DNA of 53,735 nucleotides from Candidatus Woesebacteria bacterium GW2011_GWB1_39_12 (GTDB lineage Bacteria; Patescibacteriota; Microgenomatia; UBA8517): NCBI GenBank assembly GCA_000993405.1, contig LBWB01000003.1, positions 1 to 53,735 of the forward strand, read 5' to 3'. Shown piece by piece: positions 6,508 to 13,993 of this stretch (position 1 is its first letter; each line of letters starts with the position of its first letter). The notes under the pieces were generated by a model. It saw only the letters and a program-made list of their open reading frames with translations, ran no database searches and was not told where the DNA came from. The position numbers and the translations under genes were made by a program.

Positions 6508-6651
6508 TTGACTAGGTTCATTGTGAATCTACGGGTTGAAGTTATCGCGCGCAATTCGGAAGAGGCTAAGGCGAAAGCCATAATCCCATACGCGTACGGA
6601 TTTCCCGACATGTCAGCATATGTGACAGACGCAAAACTCAGGAGAGACTAA
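6508..6651 (+). CDS. Hypothetical protein (47 aa)
   Basis: TTG start in AGAGAACTTTG. Short beta-strand (FIVNLRVEVIAR) then a helix with SEEAKAKA, a pattern seen in small beta-alpha-beta proteins. Unknown. Confidence 0.5.
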   Translation: MTRFIVNLRVEVIARNSEEAKAKAIIPYAYGFPDMSAYVTDAKLRRD

Positions 6652-6656
6652 GAACT

Positions 6657-6866
6657 TTGTGGAAGATTAACCATACGAGTTTCGACAGTGGATTCACAAC
6701 CTTAGACTATCCGCGTAACCGCGAAGAAGCATTAGAAGCTTGGGAATTTTGGAAGGCGAAAGGATTCAGTAATTGTCTATTGACGTTGTACCGACCATGT
6801 GGAAGAAAAGTAAGAGACTACTACTCAGAAACGAAGAAAGAAACTGACTATGAAGAGGATGATTGA
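6657..6866 (+). CDS. Hypothetical protein (69 aa)
   Basis: TTG start in AAGAACTTTG. Contains a short helix (REEALEAWEFWKAKG) and an acidic tail. Ends five bases before the PCNA start and is probably co-translated with it. No recognised domain. Confidence 0.55.
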   Translation: MWKINHTSFDSGFTTLDYPRNREEALEAWEFWKAKGFSNCLLTLYRPCGRKVRDYYSETKKETDYEEDD

Positions 6867-6871
6867 GAACT

Positions 6872-7756
6872 TTGTTTGAATGTAAAGTGGATGCGGAGCA
6901 GTTCAAGAACCTAATCAGTATGCCAACCGCGCTAATCGAAGAATGTGACATCACGCTCGGAACTTCAGGCATACGCGTGAACACGATGGACCCGGCTCAC
7001 GTCGCGCTTTGTCGGATTGAGTTAGCGAAAAGCATGTTCGAAGAATACGCGTGTGATAAGGATACGAAAATCCGGCTTGCGATAAACAGTAAGGGAACTT
7101 ATGGGAACGGTTCAAGCCTAGTCGGGCAATTCCCGAATAAAATCAAAGCCTCGCTGATGGACATTAAGTTACGTGGTGAAACCGAATTTGAGAAATCTCG
7201 ACTGGAACTTTCATTTCTCGGTAACCTTCGCAAGAACGCTAAAATCCCACTACTCGAAGCAAGCGAAGAGGAACCACCATACCCGAAAATTCGGTTCAAC
7301 GCTAACGTGAAAATCGTGTTAGCAGACTTACTCGAAGTCTTCAAGGACATGGAGAAGCATGGTGACAATTTCCGGTTAACCGCAACACGAGAAGAATTCA
7401 AAATCGAAACCGTCACGGAATTAACGGAACAAGTTTACCCGTTCGAGAAAGGCTCAGACGTAATGCTAGAGTTAGATGTACGCGAACCGAGTAAGGCTAC
7501 GTTCAACTTGAAGTATATGCTCGACATATTGAAGCAACTGAAAACCGCTTTTGAAATTGTCACACTTGAATGGTCAACGAACTTACCACTAAAAATCTCA
7601 GGTGAAAACATTCAAGGGGCAACCGTAGAATATTTCTTGGCTCCAAGAATCGAAGACCATGACGAACCAATCGAACGTAAACCCGAACCTAAACCTGAAA
7701 CAGAACTTATCCAAGAAGAAGATAAAATCGTATGCACGAATATCGTAACCAACTAG
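6872..7756 (+). CDS. pcn: PCNA sliding clamp (294 aa)
   Basis: DNA sliding clamp: forms a trimeric ring that tethers polymerase, ligase and nucleases to DNA. The start MFECKVDAEQFKNL and the end LPLKISGENIQGATVEYFLAPR align with archaeal PCNA, and the length is right for the two-domain family plus an extra tail of about 40 residues rich in Pro, Glu and Lys. Because PCNA normally begins with MF+A or similar, TTG 6872 in TGAGAACTTTG is the natural start. This independently supports reading the leader box TTG as a start codon genome-wide. An upstream in-frame TTG at 6863 would only add MRT. No polymerase gene is in the window, so this clamp must work with host or distant enzymes. Confidence 0.9.
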   Translation: MFECKVDAEQFKNLISMPTALIEECDITLGTSGIRVNTMDPAHVALCRIELAKSMFEEYACDKDTKIRLAINSKGTYGNGSSLVGQFPNKIKASLMDIKLRGETEFEKSRLELSFLGNLRKNAKIPLLEASEEEPPYPKIRFNANVKIVLADLLEVFKDMEKHGDNFRLTATREEFKIETVTELTEQVYPFEKGSDVMLELDVREPSKATFNLKYMLDILKQLKTAFEIVTLEWSTNLPLKISGENIQGATVEYFLAPRIEDHDEPIERKPEPKPETELIQEEDKIVCTNIVTN

Positions 7757-7783
7757 AGAAAAAAAGGAGAACGGAACTTTATG

Positions 7784-7918
7784 GTTGAATGGTTGTGGAA
7801 TCCAGAACGTCGAGCATTAATTCAAGTCGGCGTTGTCGGGTACAATTGTGTGTGCAGCGTACAGCCTAAACGAATCTGTGCCTACCATAACAAACTCAAA
7901 GAACTATTAACGGAGTGA
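7784..7918 (+). CDS. Cys/His-rich miniprotein (about 44 aa)
   Basis: A Cys-rich frame (NCVC near residue 23, CAYH near residue 34) ends at 7918. The leader box GGAACTTT is followed directly by ATG at 7780, which by my reading is one base out of frame with the Cys-rich part; TTG 7784 is the in-frame start. Exact start and frame near 7780-7800 are uncertain. Confidence 0.4.
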   Translation, partial: VEWLWNPERRALIQVGVVGYNCVCSVQPKRICAYHNKLKELLTE

Positions 7919-7925
7919 AAACGAA

Positions 7926-8048
7926 ATGAAGCAACACAAACTAGATTGCCCAGAATTGCATATCGGACATCAAGTTAGACAAAACCCCCCCGTCCTTATG
8001 CGATACTGTCTCGATTGCAAGGTCTTTCTCCGGGTCTTCCCATGTTGA
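7926..8048 (+). CDS. 40-aa zinc-finger-like miniprotein
   Basis: ATG start after GTGAAAACGAA. One Cys and two His in the first 15 residues and CLDC near residue 28 could make one zinc site. Unknown function. Confidence 0.5.
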   Translation: MKQHKLDCPELHIGHQVRQNPPVLMRYCLDCKVFLRVFPC

Positions 8049-8060
8049 GGTAAAAGAACT

Positions 8061-8189
8061 TTGGATAGAACTGAAATCGAGCGTTACGCTCTGAACGAAG
8101 TGAAGAAATATTTCGGTAGCGAAATTGACGGTAAGGAACTCTTACACAGACTAGACTACTACAAACGACAATACGTCTACCACACATAG
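8061..8189 (+). CDS. Hypothetical helical protein (42 aa)
   Basis: TTG start in AAAAGAACTTTG. Two short helices with Tyr-rich ends. No motif recognised. Confidence 0.5.
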   Translation: MDRTEIERYALNEVKKYFGSEIDGKELLHRLDYYKRQYVYHT

Positions 8190-8205
8190 AGAGGTGAAAC
8201 GAAAA

Positions 8206-8433
8206 ATGAGCATGGATATTCGTGCAGGTATGTTTCGAGAAATTACTTTTCAACCACCAGAGACATTCAAGATTAAATTCGATAATGTACAGTTAGCAGA
8301 CGGAAAACGCGTGCCTCAAATCAAACTCTATTTCCGTGCAGACCAAATGTTTGCCTTTGACCAGTTCTGGGAACAATCCAAACAAGAATATGTCGAATAC
8401 AAGAAAAAGAATGAGGACTCCAAAAATGAGTGA
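8206..8433 (+). CDS. Hypothetical protein, paralogue of the 9437 product (75 aa)
   Basis: Shares the N-terminal pattern R-G-x-x-F-R-(D/E)-I-T-F-Q-P and a following F+IK(F/V)D strand with the gene at 9437, then a C-terminal helix ending in a Lys/Glu cluster. This points to a duplicated small beta-plus-helix domain. ATG 8206 fits GAGGTGAAACGAAAA upstream; a GTG at 8194 overlaps this ribosome site. Function unknown. Confidence 0.6.
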   Translation: MSMDIRAGMFREITFQPPETFKIKFDNVQLADGKRVPQIKLYFRADQMFAFDQFWEQSKQEYVEYKKKNEDSKNE

Positions 8434-8632
8434 ATACGTCGCGCCGAAATGTTCTCCATGCCCGTATTGCCGCGAGCAAATTCTTGACGGCTGGGAAGCC
8501 ATACATGTTCGCATGATTCACACGAAACCGTTCACCGTAATCAAATGTAATGGCTGTGGAGAATACATCAAAGTCCAATATGGAGAAAACAACATTTGCG
8601 GGAAATGCGGAACAAGACTAATGCTACAATGA
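8426..8632 (+). CDS. Double zinc-ribbon protein (68 aa)
   Basis: CPYC near residue 12, HxxxxH near residues 28-33, then CNGC near residue 43 and CGKC near residue 58: one C2H2-like finger plus one complete ribbon. The start overlaps the previous gene. Of the miniproteins here it has one of the clearest zinc architectures, suggesting DNA, RNA or protein binding. Confidence 0.65.
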   Translation: MSEYVAPKCSPCPYCREQILDGWEAIHVRMIHTKPFTVIKCNGCGEYIKVQYGENNICGKCGTRLMLQ

Positions 8633-8644
8633 GGTTCGAAATAT

Positions 8645-8785
8645 TTGTGTGAGGGTTGCATTAGAGCAGGGAAAACGCTGAATTGCGCGTGTAAACGCTG
8701 TGTGACGGAAGCAGTTATTCCAGCAGGTTCACCGCCAAGCGAAAGCGCGTATTGTTACGAATGTGAACACACCGTAGAAGGATGA
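8645..8785 (+). CDS. Cys-rich miniprotein (46 aa, eight Cys)
   Basis: TTG start. Four cysteine pairs (CEGC, CACKRC, CYEC) point to two zinc ions in 46 residues. The upstream GAGGTTCGAAATATTTG only loosely resembles the leader box. Confidence 0.5.
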   Translation: MCEGCIRAGKTLNCACKRCVTEAVIPAGSPPSESAYCYECEHTVEG

Positions 8786-8806
8786 GAAGAAGCGGGTGAG
8801 AACTTT

Positions 8807-9013
8807 TTGAATACTCAGGTTTTCGTGCATAAGTTGGTTGATGAGGTACGGGATTTCTGTGGTACGGTTAGTATTCTCCCCACACGAAAAGAACAGAACA
8901 CGGAATTTGATATTCTCCATTCAACACTCAGACAGCAAGTTAACATACTGTTCGCTAATGAAATTCACGACGCGTTGATTGATTTAGTGGAATGGAAAGA
9001 AGAAACGGAGTGA
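8807..9013 (+). CDS. Hypothetical helical protein (68 aa)
   Basis: TTG start in GGTGAGAACTTTTTG. Predicted all-helical with evenly spaced hydrophobic residues, no Cys pair, acidic C-terminus. Unknown. Confidence 0.55.
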   Translation: MNTQVFVHKLVDEVRDFCGTVSILPTRKEQNTEFDILHSTLRQQVNILFANEIHDALIDLVEWKEETE

Positions 9014-9018
9014 AAACT

Positions 9019-9132
9019 TTGCCTCTCGTAATTTGCTCGTTTTGCCTTTATGTTGGACAGGGAAGTGACTTGCAGGAAATGTGGCGTGACGCGGAACGGC
9101 ATGAAAAGAAATGCAAAAACAAAGAGGAATGA
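9019..9132 (+). CDS. 37-aa C2HC zinc finger
   Basis: CSFC near residue 6, then His near residue 28 and Cys near residue 32, a C2HC finger with a basic tail. TTG start in GTGAAAACTTTG. Confidence 0.55.
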   Translation: MPLVICSFCLYVGQGSDLQEMWRDAERHEKKCKNKEE

Positions 9133-9138
9133 TGAAAG

Positions 9139-9429
9139 TTGCCGAAATCTGAATTTCTAAAAACCTATCGCAAAGGTAAGGTTTCATCTGTGAAGTTGAA
9201 GAAGCTAGGAAACGCGGAACTTTTCCAAGTCTGGGAAGACGAGAAAATGTTGGGTTGGCTGTGGGCTCCTAAATCCCGCAAAATGATTCAAGTCTTCGAA
9301 ATATCCACGCCCGATAATTGCTCACAGTCACGACTCCGGCGATTAATGAAACTCATGGGACAGAACGCAACTACCCCGTTAATTCCCGTAGACGCTGACA
9401 CAGGCAAAGCCTACTTCGAATTGAAGTGA
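9139..9429 (+). CDS. Hypothetical basic protein (96 aa)
   Basis: TTG start after GATGAAAG. Lys/Arg-rich N-terminal half with a strand-turn-strand feel (LFQVWEDEKMLGWLWAPK), then mixed. Could bind nucleic acid; no family recognised. Confidence 0.55.
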   Translation: MPKSEFLKTYRKGKVSSVKLKKLGNAELFQVWEDEKMLGWLWAPKSRKMIQVFEISTPDNCSQSRLRRLMKLMGQNATTPLIPVDADTGKAYFELK

Positions 9430-9436
9430 GAACTTT

Positions 9437-9679
9437 ATGCAAGCGATAGTTCGTGGAACTCGGTTTAGGGATATTACGTTTCAACCGAATGGCTTCAACG
9501 GTAAACCCGCCTTCAGAATCAAAGTTGACGATTGTGCAATTCTAACCGATAAGGGTTCGCGGAAACATGAACAGGTCTTAGTGATTATTCCCGCTTTCGG
9601 AAACGAGGATGCGTTAACGAACCTGCTAGGCGAAGCCGTACTCCAATACCGCATGTGGATAAAAGAACACGAGAGGTGA
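9437..9679 (+). CDS. Hypothetical protein, paralogue of the 8206 product (80 aa)
   Basis: The shared R-G-x-x-F-R-D-I-T-F-Q-P opening and the strand-then-helix layout mark it as a paralogue of the gene 1.2 kb upstream. The leader box GTGAGAACTTT is here followed by ATG instead of TTG, showing that the box is a 5' element and not just part of the start codon. Confidence 0.6.
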   Translation: MQAIVRGTRFRDITFQPNGFNGKPAFRIKVDDCAILTDKGSRKHEQVLVIIPAFGNEDALTNLLGEAVLQYRMWIKEHER

Positions 9680-9687
9680 GAACTTTT

Positions 9688-9888
9688 ATGGTGAGTGAGT
9701 TTCAGCGGATTTATTTTCTTGCCCGTAAGGTTGGGGAAGCCTCCGTTATTATTCGGAATTTTCAAGAAGCCACAAGCACGCGCAATAAGGTTCCTGATTA
9801 TGCATCATTACTTGCCACCCGCAAACTCGCAGGCGACTGGTTGCGAAGCATGAAAGCGCGTCAGAAACGACTACAGAAAGAGAAGTGA
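9688..9888 (+). CDS. Hypothetical helical protein (66 aa)
   Basis: GAGGTGAGAACTTTT is followed by ATG 9688, preferred over an in-frame start at 9655 inside the previous gene. Helical, basic at the end (KARQKRLQKEK). Unknown function. Confidence 0.55.
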   Translation: MVSEFQRIYFLARKVGEASVIIRNFQEATSTRNKVPDYASLLATRKLAGDWLRSMKARQKRLQKEK

Positions 9889-9900
9889 GGTAACGGAACT

Positions 9901-10164
9901 TTGATGAAGAACAAACAGTCATTGGGTTGGAAAGTTCATACTCGTGGTTTGTTAGAAGAGATTTCGAGCAATTTCAACGCTCCGCAAATCCTAATCCCAA
10001 TCAAGATTTTAGATAACTTATTGCGGCAAGTTGCAAAGAGAGCCACCGAAATTAACGACCTAAAACTAAACGCCTTAATGATTCGGTTAACCCTCTATTC
10101 CATCGCAGACCCCGACAGCCCAGACTATAATCCTAAAGCAATTTCTAAAATTCTTGGAGAGTAA
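9901..10164 (+). CDS. Hypothetical helical protein (87 aa)
   Basis: TTG in GGAACTTTG, with ATG as the very next codon. Helical, with several Leu/Ile heptads between residues 15 and 65. No motif recognised; possibly multimeric. Confidence 0.55.
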   Translation: MMKNKQSLGWKVHTRGLLEEISSNFNAPQILIPIKILDNLLRQVAKRATEINDLKLNALMIRLTLYSIADPDSPDYNPKAISKILGE

Positions 10165-10172
10165 ACGGAACT

Positions 10173-10388
10173 TTGTTAAAGGTTCATGGTGTTCCTGTGC
10201 GTGGGTTGTTGTGTGCTGCGTCTGCGGGTGCACTCGGCATGATTGGGTTACAAATGCTACTTGTTACGATTAGCCCCACTGAGTACATCATGTGGCGTGA
10301 AACACCAGCCGTCGCCGCGCTGGAAACCGTCATGCTATTAGGGTTAGCCGTATTCCAATTCCGAGAAGCCCTACAAAGAAGAAGATGA
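10173..10388 (+). CDS. Small membrane protein (71 aa)
   Basis: TTG start in GGAACTTTG. Two hydrophobic segments, about residues 9-32 and 45-62, separated by a short polar loop, with a basic C-terminal end (ALQRRR) that should face the cytoplasm. Likely a two-pass inner membrane protein. Function unknown. Confidence 0.6.
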   Translation: MLKVHGVPVRGLLCAASAGALGMIGLQMLLVTISPTEYIMWRETPAVAALETVMLLGLAVFQFREALQRRR

Positions 10389-10396
10389 ACAGAACT

Positions 10397-10537
10397 TTGA
10401 CAGAGAAACCGTATCATATTGGCGGTACATGCGGCGAGCTTGGACATGTGTACCCGAAAGACTCCTGTAAATGTTTGAATTGTGGATATGTGATTTCAGA
10501 AGAGCTTTTTGATAGAATGATGATAAGAGGGTATTGA
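10397..10537 (+). CDS. 46-aa zinc-finger miniprotein
   Basis: TTG start in CAGAACTTTG. CGELGH, then CKC and CLNC pairs, resemble a CHCC zinc site in the middle of the chain. Unknown role. Confidence 0.55.
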   Translation: MTEKPYHIGGTCGELGHVYPKDSCKCLNCGYVISEELFDRMMIRGY

Positions 10538-10542
10538 GAACT

Positions 10543-10767
10543 TTGACTAAGTTGCGCGTGTATGATTCTGGTTCAAGTGTTGCTCGGAAAGTGTTAGAGG
10601 ATAAGCGTTTGTGCATTGCAGAAGTTTTGGATTATTCCGGTTGGCATTACCTTCAATGTAGACGCAAACGTGGTTACGGACCGAACGGTGAATACTGCAA
10701 GCAGCACGCGTTAATCATAGCGCAAGGGCGACATGTGAATGTACCATTCAAGGAGAGAGAACTTTGA
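10543..10767 (+). CDS. Hypothetical basic protein with Cys/His pairs (74 aa)
   Basis: TTG 10543 in TGAGAACTTTG; an upstream in-frame start at 10534 would overlap the previous stop. Residues 38-56 contain a Cys-rich motif (LQCRRKRGYGPNGEYC followed by KQH) that looks like a small CCH finger. Basic overall. Confidence 0.55.
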   Translation: MTKLRVYDSGSSVARKVLEDKRLCIAEVLDYSGWHYLQCRRKRGYGPNGEYCKQHALIIAQGRHVNVPFKEREL

Positions 10768-10898
10768 GTAAGTGTGTGGATTGTGGGATGGAGCTTGGAG
10801 AGTTTTTTGTTCATTATCCAAGTATTCTTGACTTGTCAGATGAAGCATTGATAACAAAGGTAATTCGATGGAATTGTATGGAGTTAATCAAACTTTGA
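10764..10898 (+). CDS. 44-aa zinc-knuckle miniprotein
   Basis: TTG start in GAGAGAACTTTG. One CVDC pair near residue 4. The last codons, ATCAAACTTTGA, contain the leader box and start of the next gene, so stop and start overlap. Confidence 0.45.
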   Translation: MSKCVDCGMELGEFFVHYPSILDLSDEALITKVIRWNCMELIKL

Positions 10899-11617
10899 GT
10901 GAAACACAAATCGAAAAAGTAAGCAGACAATGTTTCGGAACTATCGTGACTAGTCGGCTGTACACTAGGGAACGGTTCGTCGTGGAATCTGTGAAGCTCG
11001 GTTGCAACCGTAGTATTCCTGCGGATGTTTTGAGCAAAATCAAATGGGCTGAACCCGTTGTGGTTGCGGATTGGCAGAGCCAAGAAACAGAACTTTACGG
11101 GAATCATCGACGCTATGTTAAACCCAAAGACATATTGGCACGTATGGATGAAACGAAACATTGTGAAGTTTATGCGCCTAAAGGGTGCTTGATTCCATTT
11201 GGATATTTCACTGTTGACGCGGTTGTTCCTCATGGATTTACAGATGATGCGCGAGAGCGATTCAATAAAACTCTGGACATTGTGCAATTCATAGATGATA
11301 CACCAACTCGTGTGGTGAGGGCTTGCGGCTCATATTTGATGTCCGGCGGTTGCGTGGTTCGAGACACCATAGAGCAAATCGTTGACAAAGCGGAGAATAT
11401 TGCGAAGCTACACAGTCAAAAATTGAAATGGTTCGTGTCCGGTCGGTTTCACGAGATTAACACTACTCCGGTTGAAGGCGTAAAATATGGTAGGGGCTTC
11501 TATAAGCTGTCGTTAACAATCCCGAAGGAAATTGATGGAACAATTCAAACGGTTAGATTTCTAGGAGAGTACAGTAAGCGGAAGTATACGAGCGAGAAAC
11601 TTGACGATGTGATGTGA
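10895..11617 (+). CDS. Hypothetical protein (240 aa)
   Basis: One of the larger unknowns of this operon. TTG 10895 follows the box remnant CAAACTTTG and is preferred over an in-frame start at 10868. Residues 75-100 (YGNHRRYVKPKDILARMDE) and 105-130 (CLIPFGYFTVDAVVPHGF) look like a folded alpha/beta domain, and about residues 135-240 form a second domain. No catalytic motif was recognised. Context suggests a DNA- or virion-related role but nothing specific. Confidence 0.6.
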   Translation: MSETQIEKVSRQCFGTIVTSRLYTRERFVVESVKLGCNRSIPADVLSKIKWAEPVVVADWQSQETELYGNHRRYVKPKDILARMDETKHCEVYAPKGCLIPFGYFTVDAVVPHGFTDDARERFNKTLDIVQFIDDTPTRVVRACGSYLMSGGCVVRDTIEQIVDKAENIAKLHSQKLKWFVSGRFHEINTTPVEGVKYGRGFYKLSLTIPKEIDGTIQTVRFLGEYSKRKYTSEKLDDVM

Positions 11618-11620
11618 AGT

Positions 11621-11902
11621 ATGACTAAGGGAACTGAAATGCAAGCGTTCGCTCAGGGGTTACATGGAAATCGCTTGATTCTCCATGGTCTATCAAGATT
11701 TGACGTTAAATGCGATGACCCGAAGCCTCACACTAGACGGTACGAAAAGATAGCAGGGCTTGGATGGATTTGCTCGGATACCCCCAATAAGATTTGGGAT
11801 GAGGATAGCGTTAAGCTCGCTTGGTACATGGCTGACGTTGGAAAAGGTTTACTCTCAGAAATTCGCACTAAAGCAGGTAAGAAAGCAATTGGTCGCGGAT
11901 AG
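11621..11902 (+). CDS. Hypothetical protein (93 aa)
   Basis: ATG start four bases after the previous gene. Contains PHTRRYEKIAGLGWICSD, which could be a small DNA-binding turn, and a basic tail. Family not recognised. Confidence 0.55.
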   Translation: MTKGTEMQAFAQGLHGNRLILHGLSRFDVKCDDPKPHTRRYEKIAGLGWICSDTPNKIWDEDSVKLAWYMADVGKGLLSEIRTKAGKKAIGRG

Positions 11903-11905
11903 TAA

Positions 11906-12064
11906 ATGAGGATACTCTGCCGCTGTTGTTGGTCATGGAAGCGAGTTAAGCGGAGAAGTGAAGAAGCACAAACTCTACTCTGCACAGGCTGTTTACGGAC
12001 GCGGAAACGGAACATTCAACAACGAAACATATTACGTAAGAAATTACGGGGGCGAAGAAAATGA
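11906..12064 (+). CDS. Very basic zinc-finger miniprotein (52 aa)
   Basis: CRCC near residue 5 and CTGC near residue 26 are followed by a tail in which more than half of the residues are Arg or Lys. Zinc ribbon plus basic tail implies nucleic-acid binding. Its stop overlaps the next start (ATGA). Confidence 0.6.
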   Translation: MRILCRCCWSWKRVKRRSEEAQTLLCTGCLRTRKRNIQQRNILRKKLRGRRK

Positions 12065-12294
12065 TTATGAGTAAAGAGGAAGCGGATGCGTGGCATGAAA
12101 TTCTCAAAGCCCAAGTATTCCTGCATAAACATTTCAAACATCATAAATCGGCTTACGCGAGCGATATTGCTAATGCCCTACAAATCCCGTATGAGCGCGC
12201 ACGAGCCATAACTGATTTTCTTGTCAAATACAAATTCCTATCAACGGTCAAGAAAACAGTCCGTAAGAAACTTCGTAAGAGAACTTTACGGTAG
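12061..12294 (+). CDS. Winged-helix DNA-binding protein (77 aa)
   Basis: Residues 25-60 (KSAYASDIANALQIPYERAR then AITDFLVKYKFLSTV) have the shape of a winged helix: a helix, a turn, a recognition helix and a wing strand, as in small archaeal regulators. The C-terminus is strongly basic. A possible regulator of this element. A GAGAACTTTACGG close to the end resembles the leader box but lacks a start codon. Confidence 0.6.
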   Translation: MIMSKEEADAWHEILKAQVFLHKHFKHHKSAYASDIANALQIPYERARAITDFLVKYKFLSTVKKTVRKKLRKRTLR

Positions 12295-12330
12295 AATGGT
12301 GGGGTTTGCAGAGGCTCATACCGGCGACGG

Positions 12331-12423
12331 ATGAGAGGCATGTTTTGGGGTTTGCAAATCCCTTTTCTAGCCTTCCTACCTCTGCCCTCAAAACCATACG
12401 AAAGAGATGAGAACTTTGATTGA
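12331..12423 (+). CDS. Possible 30-aa hydrophobic peptide
   Basis: In the 120-base gap after the winged-helix gene a short frame encodes a hydrophobic peptide (MFWGLQIPFLAFLPLP). It runs eight bases past the next gene start, which is unusual here, and no leader box precedes it. A 12-codon frame ends in its start by ATGA overlap. Weak support. Confidence 0.2.
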   Translation: MRGMFWGLQIPFLAFLPLPSKPYERDENFD

Positions 12424-12652
12424 GATTGAAGTTAAAGAACTCGACCACCCTGATAAGAAGCTCCGTCTTTCAAAGCTCATCATCGAGTACGATTGTGACG
12501 GCATCGCCTTCAGAGGTGAAGCGGCTGATGGTTCAACGGTTTTTGTTCAAGCACGAAGCGACCGAGCCGCATCACATGATAATCCTGAGCCATTCCGCGT
12601 AGTTGGAGAAATCCGAAATCCAAACGGGAAAGTCATTGTGAGAACAAGATAA
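12416..12652 (+). CDS. Hypothetical beta-rich protein (78 aa)
   Basis: TTG 12416 in GATGAGAACTTTG is preferred over 12407. Alternating hydrophobic residues, a DCDGIAFRGEAADGS turn and few helix-formers suggest a small beta domain. Unknown. Confidence 0.55.
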   Translation: MIEIEVKELDHPDKKLRLSKLIIEYDCDGIAFRGEAADGSTVFVQARSDRAASHDNPEPFRVVGEIRNPNGKVIVRTR

Positions 12653-12661
12653 TGGGAAACT

Positions 12662-13504
12662 TTGAAAGTGAGAGTGTTGCGGATAATTCCTGTTTTCGTA
12701 GTGGCCCTGTTTATGTTGGGTGGTTTACCTCTAGGCGGGGCTCAGCCGAATCAACTAGATAAGGGAATAATGATTGACGGCGATGTGTTACTAGGCAATC
12801 TTCCCAGACCCAGCTTCACGGAACTTTCAGCGAACAGGTTCACGTTAGTCGGGTTGGGTGTGTTAAACTACTACAATGAAAGTCAACTAGAGAAATTTGT
12901 TCCACTCATTCAGGAACTTCATGATATGGATATGCGGGTGTTTACGATGCTTTACTCCAACTACACGACAACTCTGAAGTATGCTGAGTTAGCCGCTCAA
13001 TTGGGATTTGACGTGATAGAGATTGATGAGCCGTTCGCGCATTCGTTTACTGAAAACCAGATTGTTAGCGTGGTAGAGAACGTCACTGCAATGTACCCAC
13101 AGGTACGTTTCATTATTACGGATTGGTCGCTGCCACACCTGATAACACTTTACGCGTTAACCGCAGAAATGCGAAATGTGGATATTGCAGTAGACAACTA
13201 TGACAGTTTACAATACGTTCAATGGAACAGTGACCTAGCCCGCAAATATGGCAAGCAACCGTACACGTGGCTCATGTTCATAGGGAACCGACACTCATCA
13301 CGGAACTTACAGGCATGGTTGAATGCGACACAAGCCACGAACTCAAACCTCTTACTATTCCTAATCGACGCCGCTCAGAAATGGCAAAGCCAATGGTCCC
13401 TCCTAAGCCCCGCTACCCCAATCCCAGAAATCCCGACTAGCATAATTCCAATAACCGTGATGGCACTCCTACTAACATTAGTGGTTAGAAAGAAGGACTC
13501 TTGA
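12662..13504 (+). CDS. Secreted, C-terminally anchored TIM-barrel-like protein (280 aa)
   Basis: An N-terminal signal peptide (basic KVRVLRI, then a hydrophobic run ending near GGAQP at about 28) and a C-terminal hydrophobic helix followed by RKKDS imply an extracellular protein held at the membrane. The Pro-rich linker before that helix resembles archaeal PGF-CTERM-type stalks. The middle has repeating beta-alpha units with acidic strand ends (FDVIEIDEPFA near 112-122, FIITDWS near 145), the style of a TIM-barrel glycoside hydrolase, so it may act on cell-surface polysaccharide. The exact family is not recognised and the catalytic pair is inferred. TTG start follows GGGAAACTTTG. Confidence 0.65.
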   Translation: MKVRVLRIIPVFVVALFMLGGLPLGGAQPNQLDKGIMIDGDVLLGNLPRPSFTELSANRFTLVGLGVLNYYNESQLEKFVPLIQELHDMDMRVFTMLYSNYTTTLKYAELAAQLGFDVIEIDEPFAHSFTENQIVSVVENVTAMYPQVRFIITDWSLPHLITLYALTAEMRNVDIAVDNYDSLQYVQWNSDLARKYGKQPYTWLMFIGNRHSSRNLQAWLNATQATNSNLLLFLIDAAQKWQSQWSLLSPATPIPEIPTSIIPITVMALLLTLVVRKKDS

Positions 13505-13669
13505 ATGAGACTGCGAAGGAACTTTCTGGTTGGGCTGGCAACCCTATTCCGGGCGTTGCACATTATTACGAAGAACGATTACGAGAACTTTCGACTCAAT
13601 TTGGCGTTGGCTGAAGCCGCACGGAAACACAACCTGAAAATGGTAAGCGTACCTCTAGATGGAGAATAA
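13505..13669 (+). CDS. Hypothetical protein (54 aa)
   Basis: ATG one base after the previous stop. Amphipathic helix at the N-terminus (LRRNFLVGLATLFRALHII), then a charged helix. It may associate with membranes. Contains GGAACTTTC internally by coincidence of sequence. Confidence 0.5.
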   Translation: MRLRRNFLVGLATLFRALHIITKNDYENFRLNLALAEAARKHNLKMVSVPLDGE

Positions 13670-13676
13670 GAGAACT

Positions 13677-13826
13677 TTGCCGACTAAATCCTGCAATGAA
13701 TGTAACATTGGATTTGATTCTGAACCGTGGAAATGCGTCTATCATCAACGCCTAAACTTCTGCTCTGAGAATTGTCTACATGTGCATGAAGCAAGGAACA
13801 ACTGTAAGGCACGTTTAGTACCATGA
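13677..13826 (+). CDS. Zinc-finger protein (49 aa)
   Basis: TTG start in AGAGAACTTTG. CNEC near residue 6, then Cys near 20, CSENC near 29-33 and a later Cys: a TRASH/MYM-like four-Cys arrangement with extra Cys. Sits between two membrane-protein genes. Confidence 0.55.
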   Translation: MPTKSCNECNIGFDSEPWKCVYHQRLNFCSENCLHVHEARNNCKARLVP

Positions 13827-13843
13827 ACCAAGGAGAGAGAACT

Positions 13844-13993
13844 TTGAGTCGAAAGCCTACGGAAGAACAGTTAGAGCGTTGGGCTAAGATGGATAAACAC
13901 ATTGCGCATAGGAACAAAATATTGAATCTTGCGGCCCTTATCTTCGCCCTGTTAGCCCTCGTCATTTCAACATACGCCCTATTTCATCCGTGA
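13844..13993 (+). CDS. Single-pass membrane protein (49 aa)
   Basis: TTG start in GAGAGAACTTTG. Charged N-terminal half then one clear membrane helix, about residues 27-47. Probably anchors in the membrane with its N-terminus inside. Confidence 0.6.
   Translation: MSRKPTEEQLERWAKMDKHIAHRNKILNLAALIFALLALVISTYALFHP

Noticed and set aside
10814-11287. Long minus-strand frame opposite the 240-aa gene
   Set aside because: It is the antisense shadow of a + strand gene that has a leader-box start and normal spacing; its translation has no motif and no promoter.
12273-12297. GAGAACTTTACGG as a gene leader
   Set aside because: It lies inside the winged-helix gene and no start codon follows at the right distance; only a 12-codon frame begins nearby.
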